Assembly (NCBI GenBank): GCA_024707265.1
Contig: JANQAB010000003.1
Coordinates: 1,054,001 to 1,118,000, forward strand
Reading direction: 5' to 3'
DNA length: 64,000 nt
Source: Sporocytophaga sp.
Lineage (GTDB): Bacteria; Bacteroidota; Bacteroidia; Cytophagales; Cytophagaceae
This document shows, in pieces, positions 56,003 through 64,000 of this stretch. The stretch's first letter is position 1; every line of letters starts with the position of its first letter. Made by a program: the position numbers and the translations under genes. The notes under the pieces were generated by a model. It did no database searches. It saw nothing but the letters and a program-made list of their open reading frames with translations, and was not told the DNA's origin.

Positions 56003-57250
56003 CTAAAATAATACAAATTCCACTCTTCGGTTGAACTTACGGGCTTCCGGATCTGAATTATCTGCTACAGGCTGCGCTCCTCCAAATCCCTTTCCTTTTA
56101 TTCGAATCCGCTTTATATCATTTTTAATTAGATAATTCTTCACTAATTCAACCCTGTCTTCTGAAAGCTTCTGATTCAACTCAGGCTTACCAATATTGTC
56201 GGTATGTCCGTAGATCTCTACTTTAAGATTTGGATTAGACCTAAGAATAGCAACCAGTTTGTCCAGTTCAGATGCTGCCCCGGGCATCAGCTCTGCCTTT
56301 GACTGTACGAACAAAAGATTATGAATTACGATTTTCTTGCCCAGTTCAATTTTCTGCTCTCCAAACTTTATTGTATCTTCATTTACCTGATATACCATTG
56401 GTTTGGCTTCTTTTCTTTTCATAACCCAAAGGCCAAAATCATCTGCCCGGGTATCGTTCCACCACTTTCCACTTAACAAGGTGCCTTCTTCATTCATATA
56501 CAACACTGCTTTCCCTCTCAGGTTGTTATTCTCTTCCCAACGGAATTCAAGCCTGTTACGATCAATCTTTCCATCAGAAACCCTTCCGCTTATCACAGAT
56601 GAGTTATTTTTATCATAAGAGTATGTTGCGGTAAATGAATTTCCATTCTGGGAAAAATTAATCTTCTGCCAGTTTGTTTCCCATGTACCGGAAATATCAA
56701 TGGGCTTAACCCTCTCATGCCTTGGATGGCCAAAAACTCTGAATTCACTCAGTTCTGTCCACTTCGGATTTCCATAATTGGAAGTTACCTCCAGCCTTAT
56801 CCACCGGGCCTGTATTGGTTCGGTTTCGAATCTGTTTAATTTGTTTTCTTCCAACGTATATTCGACAAATTCGTCAAACCCCTCTGTAGCGCTTTTCAGA
56901 GAAAATCCAACTCTTACATTTTTGGCAGCTATTCCAGGATAGTTTTCTACCCTGGTATCAAATTCTAAGCGGGTGATTGAATAGGACTCAGCCAGCTCTA
57001 TAACAAATTCAAATGGCGCTTTACTTCCATCCTTTGAACACCAAACATTTGTACTGAGATCCAGCAAGGCATCCGGTGAGTATTTCTGAAGGTTCGCCCT
57101 CTCACTATTGGGAGTGTAGGAAGGCGGTGTTATTGTAAACCGGGATCCGTTTTCCAATGCTGCCACATTCATCCCGAACTCTGCCTGTGCAAAAACAGAG
57201 GTTGCAATTGCACCTGTGGTCGCCAGCAAAAAAAGTAATGTTTTAATCAT
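56003..57250 (-). CDS. OmpA-family protein with discoidin-like domain
   Basis: 415 residues. A signal peptide ends ...SVFAQ. Residues about 40-170 resemble an F5/8 type C (discoidin-like) carbohydrate-binding domain (APFEFVIELAESYSITRLEF, IQARWIRLEVTSNYGNPKW). The C-terminal OmpA domain has IYGHTDNIGKPELNQKLS and NRRVEFVLF, which binds peptidoglycan. A surface protein linking the cell wall and an extracellular ligand. Not cassette-like in size, but on the same strand. Confidence 0.88.
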   Translation of the reverse strand: MIKTLLFLLATTGAIATSVFAQAEFGMNVAALENGSRFTITPPSYTPNSERANLQKYSPDALLDLSTNVWCSKDGSKAPFEFVIELAESYSITRLEFDTRVENYPGIAAKNVRVGFSLKSATEGFDEFVEYTLEENKLNRFETEPIQARWIRLEVTSNYGNPKWTELSEFRVFGHPRHERVKPIDISGTWETNWQKINFSQNGNSFTATYSYDKNNSSVISGRVSDGKIDRNRLEFRWEENNNLRGKAVLYMNEEGTLLSGKWWNDTRADDFGLWVMKRKEAKPMVYQVNEDTIKFGEQKIELGKKIVIHNLLFVQSKAELMPGAASELDKLVAILRSNPNLKVEIYGHTDNIGKPELNQKLSEDRVELVKNYLIKNDIKRIRIKGKGFGGAQPVADNSDPEARKFNRRVEFVLF

Positions 57251-57450
57251 ACTTAAAAAATTGTTTATCCGAAATTTCTTTGTTTTTACTCTACGTAAAA
57301 TAAAAAAAATATTTCTGTCTGTAGAAAAAAATTATTCTTTCAGCTTGCATCAATTATGGAAAGTTCTGGAAAGTCATAATAAGTACAAAGATCCAACCTT
57401 GCACCTCAGCCCCTGACACAAACCCTTGTTACGGGCATGTGCTTCTCGTT

Positions 57451-57984
57451 TCATTTTTGTTTGTCAATTACATCGTCCTTTATATAACTACGAACTACTT
57501 CATAATTGTCAATTGGTTGTCCGTCAAAGGTATCGTCGTTAAAGTCATGATGAACTGTCCTGTCCCAATAAACTCTCCATTCAACTACAGGAAAATATTT
57601 TGGTGTTTCTGTAATCCAAAAGTTTCCATAGCCACCTGAATACGCTCCAACCGGTTTAAAGTACGCATTGAAAAGTCGTCCGTCAACCGACTGGAAATAA
57701 AAACAGCGAAGTTTAAATGTGTCCCAAGCAAATGGATTAATAAGATTTAGCCCTAGAAGTCCAAAGACAATTAATGAGCACAAAATATTTATTGTCTTTA
57801 GAATTAATGTCAACCCAATTCTGTCTGTCCTGCTTTTGGACACTTGTCGCAAAGCAAAAAATGAAAGGCAAATTGAAACCACTACATCTGTCCAAAATCC
57901 TGTCAGCGAAATATCTGTCAGCAAAACTGTGGTCAGATAAGCGGCAAAGAAAATTGTAAATAGTATTTGTGTCCGTTGTTTCAT
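57451..57984 (-). CDS. Membrane protein of unknown function
   Basis: 177 residues with three hydrophobic helices followed by a soluble part YFKPVGAYSGGYGNFWITETPKY (shorter phrases used elsewhere). No family recognised. The stop lies just inside the GTT arm CCCTTGTTACGGGC of a short spacer. Confidence 0.55.
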   Translation of the reverse strand: MKQRTQILFTIFFAAYLTTVLLTDISLTGFWTDVVVSICLSFFALRQVSKSRTDRIGLTLILKTINILCSLIVFGLLGLNLINPFAWDTFKLRCFYFQSVDGRLFNAYFKPVGAYSGGYGNFWITETPKYFPVVEWRVYWDRTVHHDFNDDTFDGQPIDNYEVVRSYIKDDVIDKQK

Positions 57985-58016
57985 TTGTCGGTTTTATGGT
58001 GTGCCTGTCAGCATTG

Positions 58017-58107
58017 CCGCTAACATCCGCATATAAAGCGTGCCAGCAGACCAATTTATTAATTAATCATCAAACTCTGCCGACATGATATAAGTTTTGT
58101 TGGCGGT
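58017..58107. repeat. attC-like spacer with long paired arms
   Basis: Left CCGCTAACATCCGCATATAAA ... GCCAGCAGA and right TCTGCCGAC ... ATATAAG ... TTGTTGGCGG are reverse complements over about 30 positions with interruptions. The ends are AAC (58022-58024) and GTT (58099-58101). It separates two unrelated small genes. Confidence 0.65.
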
Positions 58108-58127
58108 AGTGCGTTTTCGTCAGCCCT

Positions 58128-58688
58128 CTATTTTTTATTCTTGGACTTTCGTTCTCGCAAGTATTTACTCATCGTGTTGACATACCGCTCGTCAAACCTT
58201 ACAATCGTAAACAAGTCAAATGGTATCTTAGTTGATTCGTTATCAAGATAGCCTTTTGAATCAAAGTACCGAACATAAACTGCTGTCTTTGTGACTTTTG
58301 TTATTGGCCCTATATCAAAAGTCGTGTCACTCGGATCTTCGTTTTCAATAATGACATTCAATTTCAATGCTCTAAGTGACTTAAAAATAGAAATCCAACT
58401 CGTCAAATCAATTTTGTGCTTATGGCAAACCTCATCTGTCAAACCTTCTAAATGCATTATTTTATCATAATGCTTGTCCGTAGCCGAGTTTTGTATTTCT
58501 GCAATTGAACTGACAGGAAAAATTGAATATCCATCCAGTTGAAAGTCATCCGTATCCTGTAACAGAACAAAGCTCTTCGAAAAGTCCACGACATAGCCAT
58601 GACTTTTTTCCAAGACGTCCTTTGCCACTTGTCGTTGAACCTTGAAGTACTTCTTCTTGTCCTTATAAAATTTAATTATGTCAATCAT
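58128..58688 (-). CDS. Unknown soluble protein
   Basis: 186 residues from the ATG at 58688 (MIDIIKFYKDKKKYF); the preceding 28 codons belong to the spacer arm. Basic N-terminus, beta strands with IFPVSSIAEIQ and a basic C-terminus RERKSKNKK. No family recognised. Confidence 0.55.
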   Translation of the reverse strand: MIDIIKFYKDKKKYFKVQRQVAKDVLEKSHGYVVDFSKSFVLLQDTDDFQLDGYSIFPVSSIAEIQNSATDKHYDKIMHLEGLTDEVCHKHKIDLTSWISIFKSLRALKLNVIIENEDPSDTTFDIGPITKVTKTAVYVRYFDSKGYLDNESTKIPFDLFTIVRFDERYVNTMSKYLRERKSKNKK

Positions 58689-58713
58689 TTTTCTCTTTGT
58701 CTGCATCTGCATT

Positions 58714-58810
58714 ACTACCAACGTTTTACTATGAGGCGTGGCCGCACTAAAAATAATAAAATTAAAAATCAACTATGCCGTCATGGCTTATAGTTTTTGT
58801 TGTAGCCAGT
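58714..58810. repeat. attC-like spacer
   Basis: Left CTACCAACGTTTTACTATGA and right CTTATAGTTTTTGTTGTAG are complementary in their outer and inner blocks; AAC at 58720-58722 and GTT at 58799-58801. The left arm lies 26 bp from the next start. Confidence 0.65.
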
Positions 58811-58816
58811 TGTTTC

Positions 58817-59380
58817 TCAATCCCCATAAATGGCTAATCGTATCTGTCGATATTCTGTCCTATCGTTACAGAATATAAATAAATATGCGTTCACCTCACC
58901 CGCCCACTTAATCCCGTCACGAAACGTCTCGTCATTGTATTCCTTTTGATTGATTTCTATTTCTTTCGGTTGTCCTAGTTTGTCTGTCAACGATTGCCCC
59001 AACTGTTCAAACTGCTTTTGAAACTCTGCTTTTTGACTACCTGATCCTACCTTGTCCCATTGATATAAGATCACCCTCACCATCCTGTCTGAAGGTGTGT
59101 AGTAATATTCTGTAGTAAGTCGAAAACCGCTCATGATTTTCTCAAAACTTTTCGGAGTTGCTAAGTCGAACTTTTTAGAATTAGGATAAATACTTTCTCC
59201 AATAGAAATTAAATAATTAGGAGAAACGTCTTTGTGTCCATTATCGAGATCGCGCTTTGTTTCCTTGTCGACAGTTAATTGACCTATCTCTTGAAGCCTA
59301 TCAGCATTGAATACATACTTATTGGTCGAACAAGATGAAAAAATCAAAATGGTCAGACGAATTAGTAGTTGACTCGTCAT
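58817..59380 (-). CDS. Lipoprotein of unknown function
   Basis: 187 residues with a lipoprotein signal TILIFSSCSTNK. The mature part has helices and a C-terminal segment KWAGEVNAYLFIFCNDRTEY. No family recognised. Its start is about 15 bp from the left arm of the next spacer. Confidence 0.6.
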   Translation of the reverse strand: MTSQLLIRLTILIFSSCSTNKYVFNADRLQEIGQLTVDKETKRDLDNGHKDVSPNYLISIGESIYPNSKKFDLATPKSFEKIMSGFRLTTEYYYTPSDRMVRVILYQWDKVGSGSQKAEFQKQFEQLGQSLTDKLGQPKEIEINQKEYNDETFRDGIKWAGEVNAYLFIFCNDRTEYRQIRLAIYGD

Positions 59381-59394
59381 AAAAACAATTGGTC

Positions 59395-59486
59395 GCCCAA
59401 CATCTGGTTATAAGACGTGGCAGCACGCCGAAATAATAAATTTGATCATCCACTATACCTTTACGTCTTATAGCTGTTGTTGCGGA
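59395..59486. repeat. attC-like spacer with a perfect 10-bp arm
   Basis: Left GCCCAAC (matching the RYYYAAC R'' consensus) with TATAAGACGT; right ACGTCTTATA with GTTGTTGCGG. The 10-bp arms pair perfectly. The right arm overlaps the last codons of the next gene. Confidence 0.7.
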
Positions 59487-60010
59487 TAGTTCTTTGAATT
59501 CTGCCTCCATTCTTCCATTTCTTTTCTCGAAATCTCAAGCTTATTCCGGAGCGTACTCCAATCAGACTTATTACAAATCCCAATTTTTACTCGATCATAG
59601 GAATCAATCGGAAGTTGATCGAATAGTTTTGGCGGTCCAGAATTACTTTTAACATATATCTCACAATGATGTCCTAAAGGTAACTTCAAAAGGTAATTGT
59701 TGTGCAAAAAAAACGATATGTTCTAAAACCAAATCAACACTTTCTGTAACATTCAAATCGTCATAACTAAAGACCATGTCAAACGTGATGGGAGTGAAGT
59801 CTTCGAAGGGAGTGTATACAGACACCAACCTAAAGACATCGTCCTTTCCGATGTTCTCACTAACTTGTCAATCTTGTCTATCTGTATGTCCGTAATTTGA
59901 GACCGAGAAGCAATTGTGTTTTTCAAAATGTCGTTAATTCTTTGTCCTTGTCTGATTAGGACATCCTTTGACAGTATCCTGTCGATCATTAAATACCTCA
60001 TGTTGTTCAT
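59468..60010 (-). pseudogene. Unknown gene interrupted by two frameshifts
   Basis: The first frame starts at 60010 (MNNMRYLMIDRILSKDVLIR). It shifts near 59869-59880; one extra base restores ENIGKDDVFRLVSVYTPF. It shifts again at a T8 run on the coding strand (59706-59713 on the plus strand). Seven T restores IVFLHNNYLLKLPLGHHCEIY and the frame runs to 59468. Reconstructed length is about 181 residues. Family not recognised; a soluble protein. Confidence 0.5.
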
Positions 60011-60039
60011 TTTGAGCGCCTCATTTGCAAAAAATTATT

Positions 60040-60130
60040 CACAACATAAGTATATAAAGCTTGCCGGCAGACCAAATTTATAACTAATCATCAAACTTTG
60101 CCAGCATGGTTTATATACATTGTTCCCAGC
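60040..60130. repeat. attC-like spacer with strong arm pairing
   Basis: Left ACAACATAAGTATATAAA, right TTTATATACATTGTTCCC pair closely; inner GCCGGCAG and CTTTGCCAGC also pair. AAC 60043-60045, GTT 60122-60124; the right end is 4 bp before the next stop. Confidence 0.7.
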
Positions 60131-60133
60131 CAT

Positions 60134-60814
60134 CTAATCTTTACCGTAATCTTCAATTGTTAACTTCTCGAACTTGCCATGCAGTCCTACGAGACGAAGG
60201 TCAGAAATAAAGTCATCAACATTTTTGAATCGCCCTTTTATCCTAACTTCTTCTCCCGACATAATTTTGTCAATAGCGTCTAGCCTCCCCCGAACGCCAT
60301 AGGAGTCTAGAAGATATTTTCGTAAAAGGTCGCCCTGCTTAAGCTTCTGTATGCTGTTGTTCTGAATAATGGAAAGTATTCCAATGTCAAGCGGGTCATT
60401 AAATGTTGTAATTGCCGTATTAAACCCCTTCTGTTTTTTCCACCAGGTCCAATCTATATTAATATCGTCACCGCTGACACCCTCAGGATTTTTATTCGAT
60501 AACATGAACGCAACGACATCAGTCGGCAATCTGACTTTATGTTTGTCAATATAATGAGCTAGTCCTTCTGGCCAAACGTATTTCCAATCTGTTAATTCAC
60601 CTGCTCCTAAATGATTTACTCCGCACCTAAATCGACACCAACTAACTCCAATGGTTGTATAAGGTATTGACCGTCCCGATTGGAGATATCTTAATATCCG
60701 TTCCTTTTCCTCTTTGTCCCATTCTTTATCAACAAAATTTCCTGGATCTGGAAAATAAGATTCATAGATGCTATGCCAATATCCTATTCCTATCAGTTGT
60801 TTCCTCTCCGTCAT
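60134..60814 (-). CDS. Unknown soluble protein
   Basis: 226 residues, no signal. Trp/Tyr-rich start IGYWHSIYESYFPDPG and the phrase WCRFRCGVNHLGAGELTDW. Ends KLTIEDYGKD. No family recognised; an immunity-type or ADP-ribosylating-partner role cannot be shown. Confidence 0.55.
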   Translation of the reverse strand: MTERKQLIGIGYWHSIYESYFPDPGNFVDKEWDKEEKERILRYLQSGRSIPYTTIGVSWCRFRCGVNHLGAGELTDWKYVWPEGLAHYIDKHKVRLPTDVVAFMLSNKNPEGVSGDDINIDWTWWKKQKGFNTAITTFNDPLDIGILSIIQNNSIQKLKQGDLLRKYLLDSYGVRGRLDAIDKIMSGEEVRIKGRFKNVDDFISDLRLVGLHGKFEKLTIEDYGKD

Positions 60815-60832
60815 TATCCAAGATTAAATGGC

Positions 60833-60895
60833 ATACAACATTTGAATATACGCTACATGGTGTAGCCAGGCATATTTTATACACAATGTCATGTC
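60833..60895. repeat. attC-like spacer, short form
   Basis: Left ACAACATTTGAATATACGC, right GCATATTTTATACACAATGT pair loosely and share bases with the 24.7-kb spacer (right arm GCATATTTTATACACAATGT). It separates the genes at 60134 and 60900. Confidence 0.5.
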
Positions 60896-60899
60896 TCGT

Positions 60900-61256
60900 T
60901 TATTGTTTTATATCTTTAATCTGTATTTCTGTATGTTTGAACGGACTAGTCTTAATCTCTACCCAAGCATTAACAATTTGATCTTCTTTTTTATACTTAA
61001 TTTTCCTATAAAAACTTTGATTTGTCGGAGATCCATTAATTAATATCGCTGGCTCCATTGTAAAAGATTCAAAAGGGCTGTTATTCCAATCTTTAGTATT
61101 AGCTTTTTTCAACTCAAGCAAAATATACCCGTGCTTATTTAACTCCTCATCAATTTCCTTTCCTAAAAGATTTAAAAAATTTATTAGCATACTGATATAC
61201 CAGTATCCTAATATGCAAAATGCGAGAAATATAAGTATTAAAAGTAGAGCTAACAT
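60900..61256 (-). CDS. Small membrane-anchored protein
   Basis: 118 residues: one or two N-terminal hydrophobic helices (LALLLILIFLAFCILGYWY) and a charged soluble part. No family recognised. The start is 14 bp from the left arm of the next spacer. Confidence 0.55.
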   Translation of the reverse strand: MLALLLILIFLAFCILGYWYISMLINFLNLLGKEIDEELNKHGYILLELKKANTKDWNNSPFESFTMEPAILINGSPTNQSFYRKIKYKKEDQIVNAWVEIKTSPFKHTEIQIKDIKQ

Positions 61257-61269
61257 ATATTTTTATGAG

Positions 61270-61385
61270 ACATAACGTGCAGGGGTTGTTGAAGGTGCAG
61301 GTTTTACAACCAGACACATTCCATTGTTAATATGTTTGTAAAAGTTGTAAATTTTAAATACTTAGCTTAACCCTGCACTGGAAAC
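61270..61385. repeat. attC-like spacer with GTGCAGGG stem
   Basis: CATAACGTGCAGGGG (from 61271) pairs with CCCTGCAC (61371-61378). The usual GTT right end is not clear, so this copy may be degenerate. Confidence 0.4.
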
Positions 61386-61408
61386 AAACTAATGTACCTG
61401 CTGGCCCT

Positions 61409-61906
61409 TTATTGAATTTGAGTTGTTACAAAGTCAATTAGCGGAGTAAAGGATTCTAAATTTTCATTCGCAATTCTCCATTTATAATTTTTCTCGAATG
61501 TCTTGGTTTTAATGTTCAGTTCGTATTCAACGCCATCAAGCACAATATAACCATCTCTATTAATTGTCGATGGAATATATCTTATATCAGAAATTATATT
61601 CTCTAATTGTTGGCGATTTTGGTTTGAAAGTTCAGTTATTTTGATCTTTATGCACAGTCTGTCTAAATTGTAAACACCTGTTGAAAACCGCTTATGATCA
61701 TTGACACCGTCCCACATTTTTTCTATTACTTTGTAATGGTTTGTCAAAATATCCCTTAATAAAAATAATGAAAATTGACCACCTGGAAACCAAGGCATTT
61801 CCAAATAATACATAATACACTCTTCATTCTTTGCAATGTCAAAACTAAGTAGCTCCTTTTTGACTTCTTCATGGACATCTCCATAATTATTTGTCAGTCT
61901 TTCCAT
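61409..61906 (-). CDS. Unknown soluble protein adjoining the IS
   Basis: 165 residues, helical start MERLTNNYGDVHEEVKKELL, beta middle with Asn/Lys-rich loops, and KWRIANENLESFTPLIDFV at the end. No family recognised. The IS end motif begins 10 bp upstream of its ATG, so its promoter probably lies within or beyond the insertion. Confidence 0.5.
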   Translation of the reverse strand: MERLTNNYGDVHEEVKKELLSFDIAKNEECIMYYLEMPWFPGGQFSLFLLRDILTNHYKVIEKMWDGVNDHKRFSTGVYNLDRLCIKIKITELSNQNRQQLENIISDIRYIPSTINRDGYIVLDGVEYELNIKTKTFEKNYKWRIANENLESFTPLIDFVTTQIQ

Positions 61907-61983
61907 TTATGATAATTCCGGTGAAATTGAGCCACCCTTCCGGACTAAATTGAGCCACCTTGTTTTAATTTTGCAATGTTAAT

Positions 61984-62727
61984 TTAGGCAGATTTTTTGG
62001 ATGATTTAGCTCTTCTTAAAGATTCTCCTTTTAATTCAATTTTGTGTGCATTGGCTGTCATTCTGTCCATGATAGCATCAGCAAGTGTAGGTTCTCCTAT
62101 ATATTCATGCCATTTGTTTACTGGCAGCTGGGATGTTATCATAATAGACTTTTTACCATATCGGTCTTCCATCATTTGTAAGAGGGCTAATCTCAGATTA
62201 TTGTCTATCGGCTGCAAGCCGAAGTCATCCAGGATTATTAGGTGAACTTTCTCCATCTGATTTAACATTTTTACATAAGTACCTTCCAGTTTTGATTGTG
62301 CTATTTTTTCAAGCAACCTTGTCATTCCAAGATAAAGCACTCTATAACCCATTGAGCAAGCTTGCCTTCCGAGAGCACATGCCAGATAACTTTTGCCACA
62401 ACCAGTAGCTCCTGTTATCAGAACATTTTCTGCTCTTTCTATAAAACTACAGTCAGCCAACATTGTCAGTTTTTCTGTTGGAAGGTTTCTTTCAGGAGAA
62501 CAGTGTATTTGTTCCAGAACTGCGTTATATCGCAGTTTACTGAGTCTAACATACATTTGTGTTTTCTTGTGGGTTCGGTGCTGCTGCTCTGCTTCAACCA
62601 GTCTGGCCATTGCTTCATGCAGTGAAAGTTGTTCATGGACAGGCATCATCAGTAATGCTTCATAAGCTTTGCTCATTCCTGTCAGTTTGAGATCGGAGAG
62701 ATGTTCAAGTGTTTGTTTGGTATTCAT
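61984..62727 (-). CDS. istB: IS21 helper ATPase IstB
   Basis: 247 residues: Walker A VLITGATGCGKSYLACALG near residue 108, Walker B HLIILDDFGLQPID near 165, and the C-terminal MTANAHKIELKGESLR typical of IstB. AAA+ helper that selects targets and activates IstA. The frame is intact. Confidence 0.93.
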   Translation of the reverse strand: MNTKQTLEHLSDLKLTGMSKAYEALLMMPVHEQLSLHEAMARLVEAEQQHRTHKKTQMYVRLSKLRYNAVLEQIHCSPERNLPTEKLTMLADCSFIERAENVLITGATGCGKSYLACALGRQACSMGYRVLYLGMTRLLEKIAQSKLEGTYVKMLNQMEKVHLIILDDFGLQPIDNNLRLALLQMMEDRYGKKSIMITSQLPVNKWHEYIGEPTLADAIMDRMTANAHKIELKGESLRRAKSSKKSA

Positions 62728-62752
62728 TTTGTCTTATTTAAATGGGTTAATA

Positions 62753-64000
62753 TTAATATTCCTTTGGGCCTCTGATATTATCATGGATAGGTATTTTGAT
62801 TTGAGGTAAATCTTCCTCCTTCTTGTCCGTATTATTGGATAGTATATTTTCAATAGATTTGTATGACAGATAGCCCGCATTCAGGCTTATCCTGCAGGCA
62901 TTATCAGCTCTTGTGTTGCCATATTTATGGCAAGACGTAATAGTCCACGACAAGAAAGGAAAGCCTGCTGAGTAAATTGTCTTGATTCTAGCAGTTTGCT
63001 CACTGCTTGAAAAAAGTATTCACCGATAGGTTTCGCTTTTTGTAAAAAATAATCTTTATCCCAGCCAAGAGCATCTTTATATTGAAGGTGATTCTTGGGC
63101 ATATGATCGTCTATGGTTGTATAGCGGTGTTTCTGGAAGTTTCTTTTATGGCTGGCTATTCGTTTGTGTTCTAGATAGACCTCTACATGAGTACTATCAT
63201 AAATGATAGTGGCTTGTTTGCCTAAGTATTGATAGGGAACACTATAGTAGTGCCAGTCTTGGCCTAGCAATACATGATAGTTTTTTTGTACTTTGGCACT
63301 GACAGCATATTTTACTTCAAAAGATTGTAATGGAAGTGGCTTAAGTAGAGTTTTTTTCATCCTGTATAAAGCGGTCTTTTCTGGAATAATCCTTCTTCTG
63401 CATTAAAAAGCCATTATGCTTTTCCAGATGTATTTTTACATGATGATTCAGCTCTGACAAACTATATACCGGTGTATCTCTTAATGGAGCATAAATGCGT
63501 TTGTAAGCCAAATCTACTGACTTTTCTACACGAGCTTTGTCTCTGGGTTTTGCTACACGAGTTGCGCTCAGCGTGGTATTATAGAAAACAGAAAACTGTT
63601 CTGCAAGAGAAGTGAAAGATGGTTCATAACGATCGCTTTTTACAACCATTTGCCTCATATTGTCTGTAAGGATTGAAGAGGGAACACCTCCAATATATTG
63701 CAAGCAGCGGTTTAATGCTCCGATTAACTGGTCAAGAGTGGCATTGTGCAAGGCCTCAACATAAGTATAACCGCTATAAGGTAATACTGCGACTAAAACA
63801 GGGCATTCTATTAATTCTCCGCTTGTTATGTCTATGTAGGATAGTTTTTTCCCTGCAAAGTCAATCTCTAATACTTCCCCAGGCTTGTGTTGTTGGGGCA
63901 TTACTGCGTTACGTATTTGGATAAAGGTATTTATGTGTTCGCAAAATTGCTGATAGGAATATCCATCAGGGTCTTCTCTGCGATATTCTTCCCATAACAA
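62753..64000 (-). pseudogene. istA: IS21 transposase IstA, partial and frameshifted
   Basis: The N-terminus is cut by the window edge. The visible 5' frame has the DDE core part (PGEVLEIDFAGKKLSY, SSILTDNMRQMVVK, KPRDKARVEKSVDLAY) and ends after IQDEKNST. The next frame (62887-63360) continues LLKPLPLQSFEVKYAV, ending at LIMPAG; a third frame (to 62753) carries the C-terminus YGNTRADNACRISL. The first break is a seven-A run (63351-63357), where six gives DEKTLLKPLPL. The second needs one more A in ATAAATATGG. The copy is probably inactive unless these are sequence errors. Confidence 0.85.

Larger units (their letters stand above)
61907..64000 (-). mobile_element. IS21-family insertion sequence (3' end; continues past window)
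   Basis: IstB (61984-62727) and IstA parts (62753-64000) lie next to a double end motif (TTCCGGTGAAATTGAGCC at 61916 and TTCCGGACTAAATTGAGCC at 61938). The other end is beyond the window. IS21 elements transpose by IstA (DDE) with the AAA+ helper IstB. A target-site duplication cannot be checked from one side. Confidence 0.8.

Noticed and set aside
57737-58054. 105-codon minus-strand ORF overlapping the gene at 57451
   Set aside because: It is out of frame with the membrane protein, which has convincing hydrophobic helices, and it starts in the spacer.
1-64000. CRISPR array, rRNA or tRNA gene
   Set aside because: No regularly spaced direct repeats of 24-40 bp, and no recognisable rRNA or tRNA sequence on either strand.

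Overview
The window is AT-rich chromosomal DNA from a member of the Bacteroidota. The evidence is a type IX secretion (T9SS) C-terminal sorting domain, many SpII lipoproteins with short leaders, a TAnnTTTG-type promoter element, a CrtYcd-type carotenoid operon, and DUF families typical of the phylum. Family or genus cannot be fixed from the sequence. Almost every gene is on the minus strand. The clear exception is a macrolide-resistance pair (3.4-5.5 kb).

Layout. 1-3 kb: an exported protein cut by the window edge, an EF-hand lipoprotein split by a frameshift, and a YggS-type PLP protein. 3.2-5.6 kb: plus-strand mef-like exporter and mph-like phosphotransferase with a 7-codon leader ORF, a hairpin and a terminator. 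6-17.9 kb: Ca2+/H+ antiporter (frameshifted), small hypothetical genes, a metallo-beta-lactamase-fold hydrolase (frameshifted), DUF1963, a CDF cation exporter beside a siderophore-interacting flavoprotein and an AraC regulator. 18-27 kb: a defence-like island with a split YhcG/DUF1016 nuclease, a KilA-N remnant cut by a 180-bp inverted-repeat element, a helicase-nuclease of about 1,220 codons and a PIN-like/coiled-coil/membrane protein. 27.2-33.1 kb: carotenoid operon crtI-crtB-hypothetical-idi-crtZ-crtYcd, with a CarH-like MerR/B12 regulator and a perfect 11-bp inverted repeat in the crtI promoter region. 33-42 kb: DUF417, a TPR-Arr rifampin ADP-ribosyltransferase, small hypotheticals, a FAD monooxygenase and a Crp/Fnr regulator. 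42.4-46 kb: orphan IS21-type ends, a T9SS cargo protein, a REP-like repeat and an AraC regulator. 46-61.9 kb: a one-directional run of small, mostly unrecognised genes. Many of these are separated by long imperfect inverted repeats with a YAAC left arm and a GTT right arm, resembling integron attC sites. 61.9-64 kb: an IS21-family element (istB plus a broken istA).

Two patterns run across the window. First, at least twelve genes are interrupted by small indels, most at A/T runs of 5-9 nt or short TA/AT repeats. In seven cases a run of seven A or T would read through if it were six. Raw-read or assembly error is the leading explanation, but pseudogene decay, phase variation and transcriptional slippage should be tested. 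Second, the attC-like spacers look like a cassette array although no integrase is visible. No rRNA, tRNA or CRISPR array was seen.
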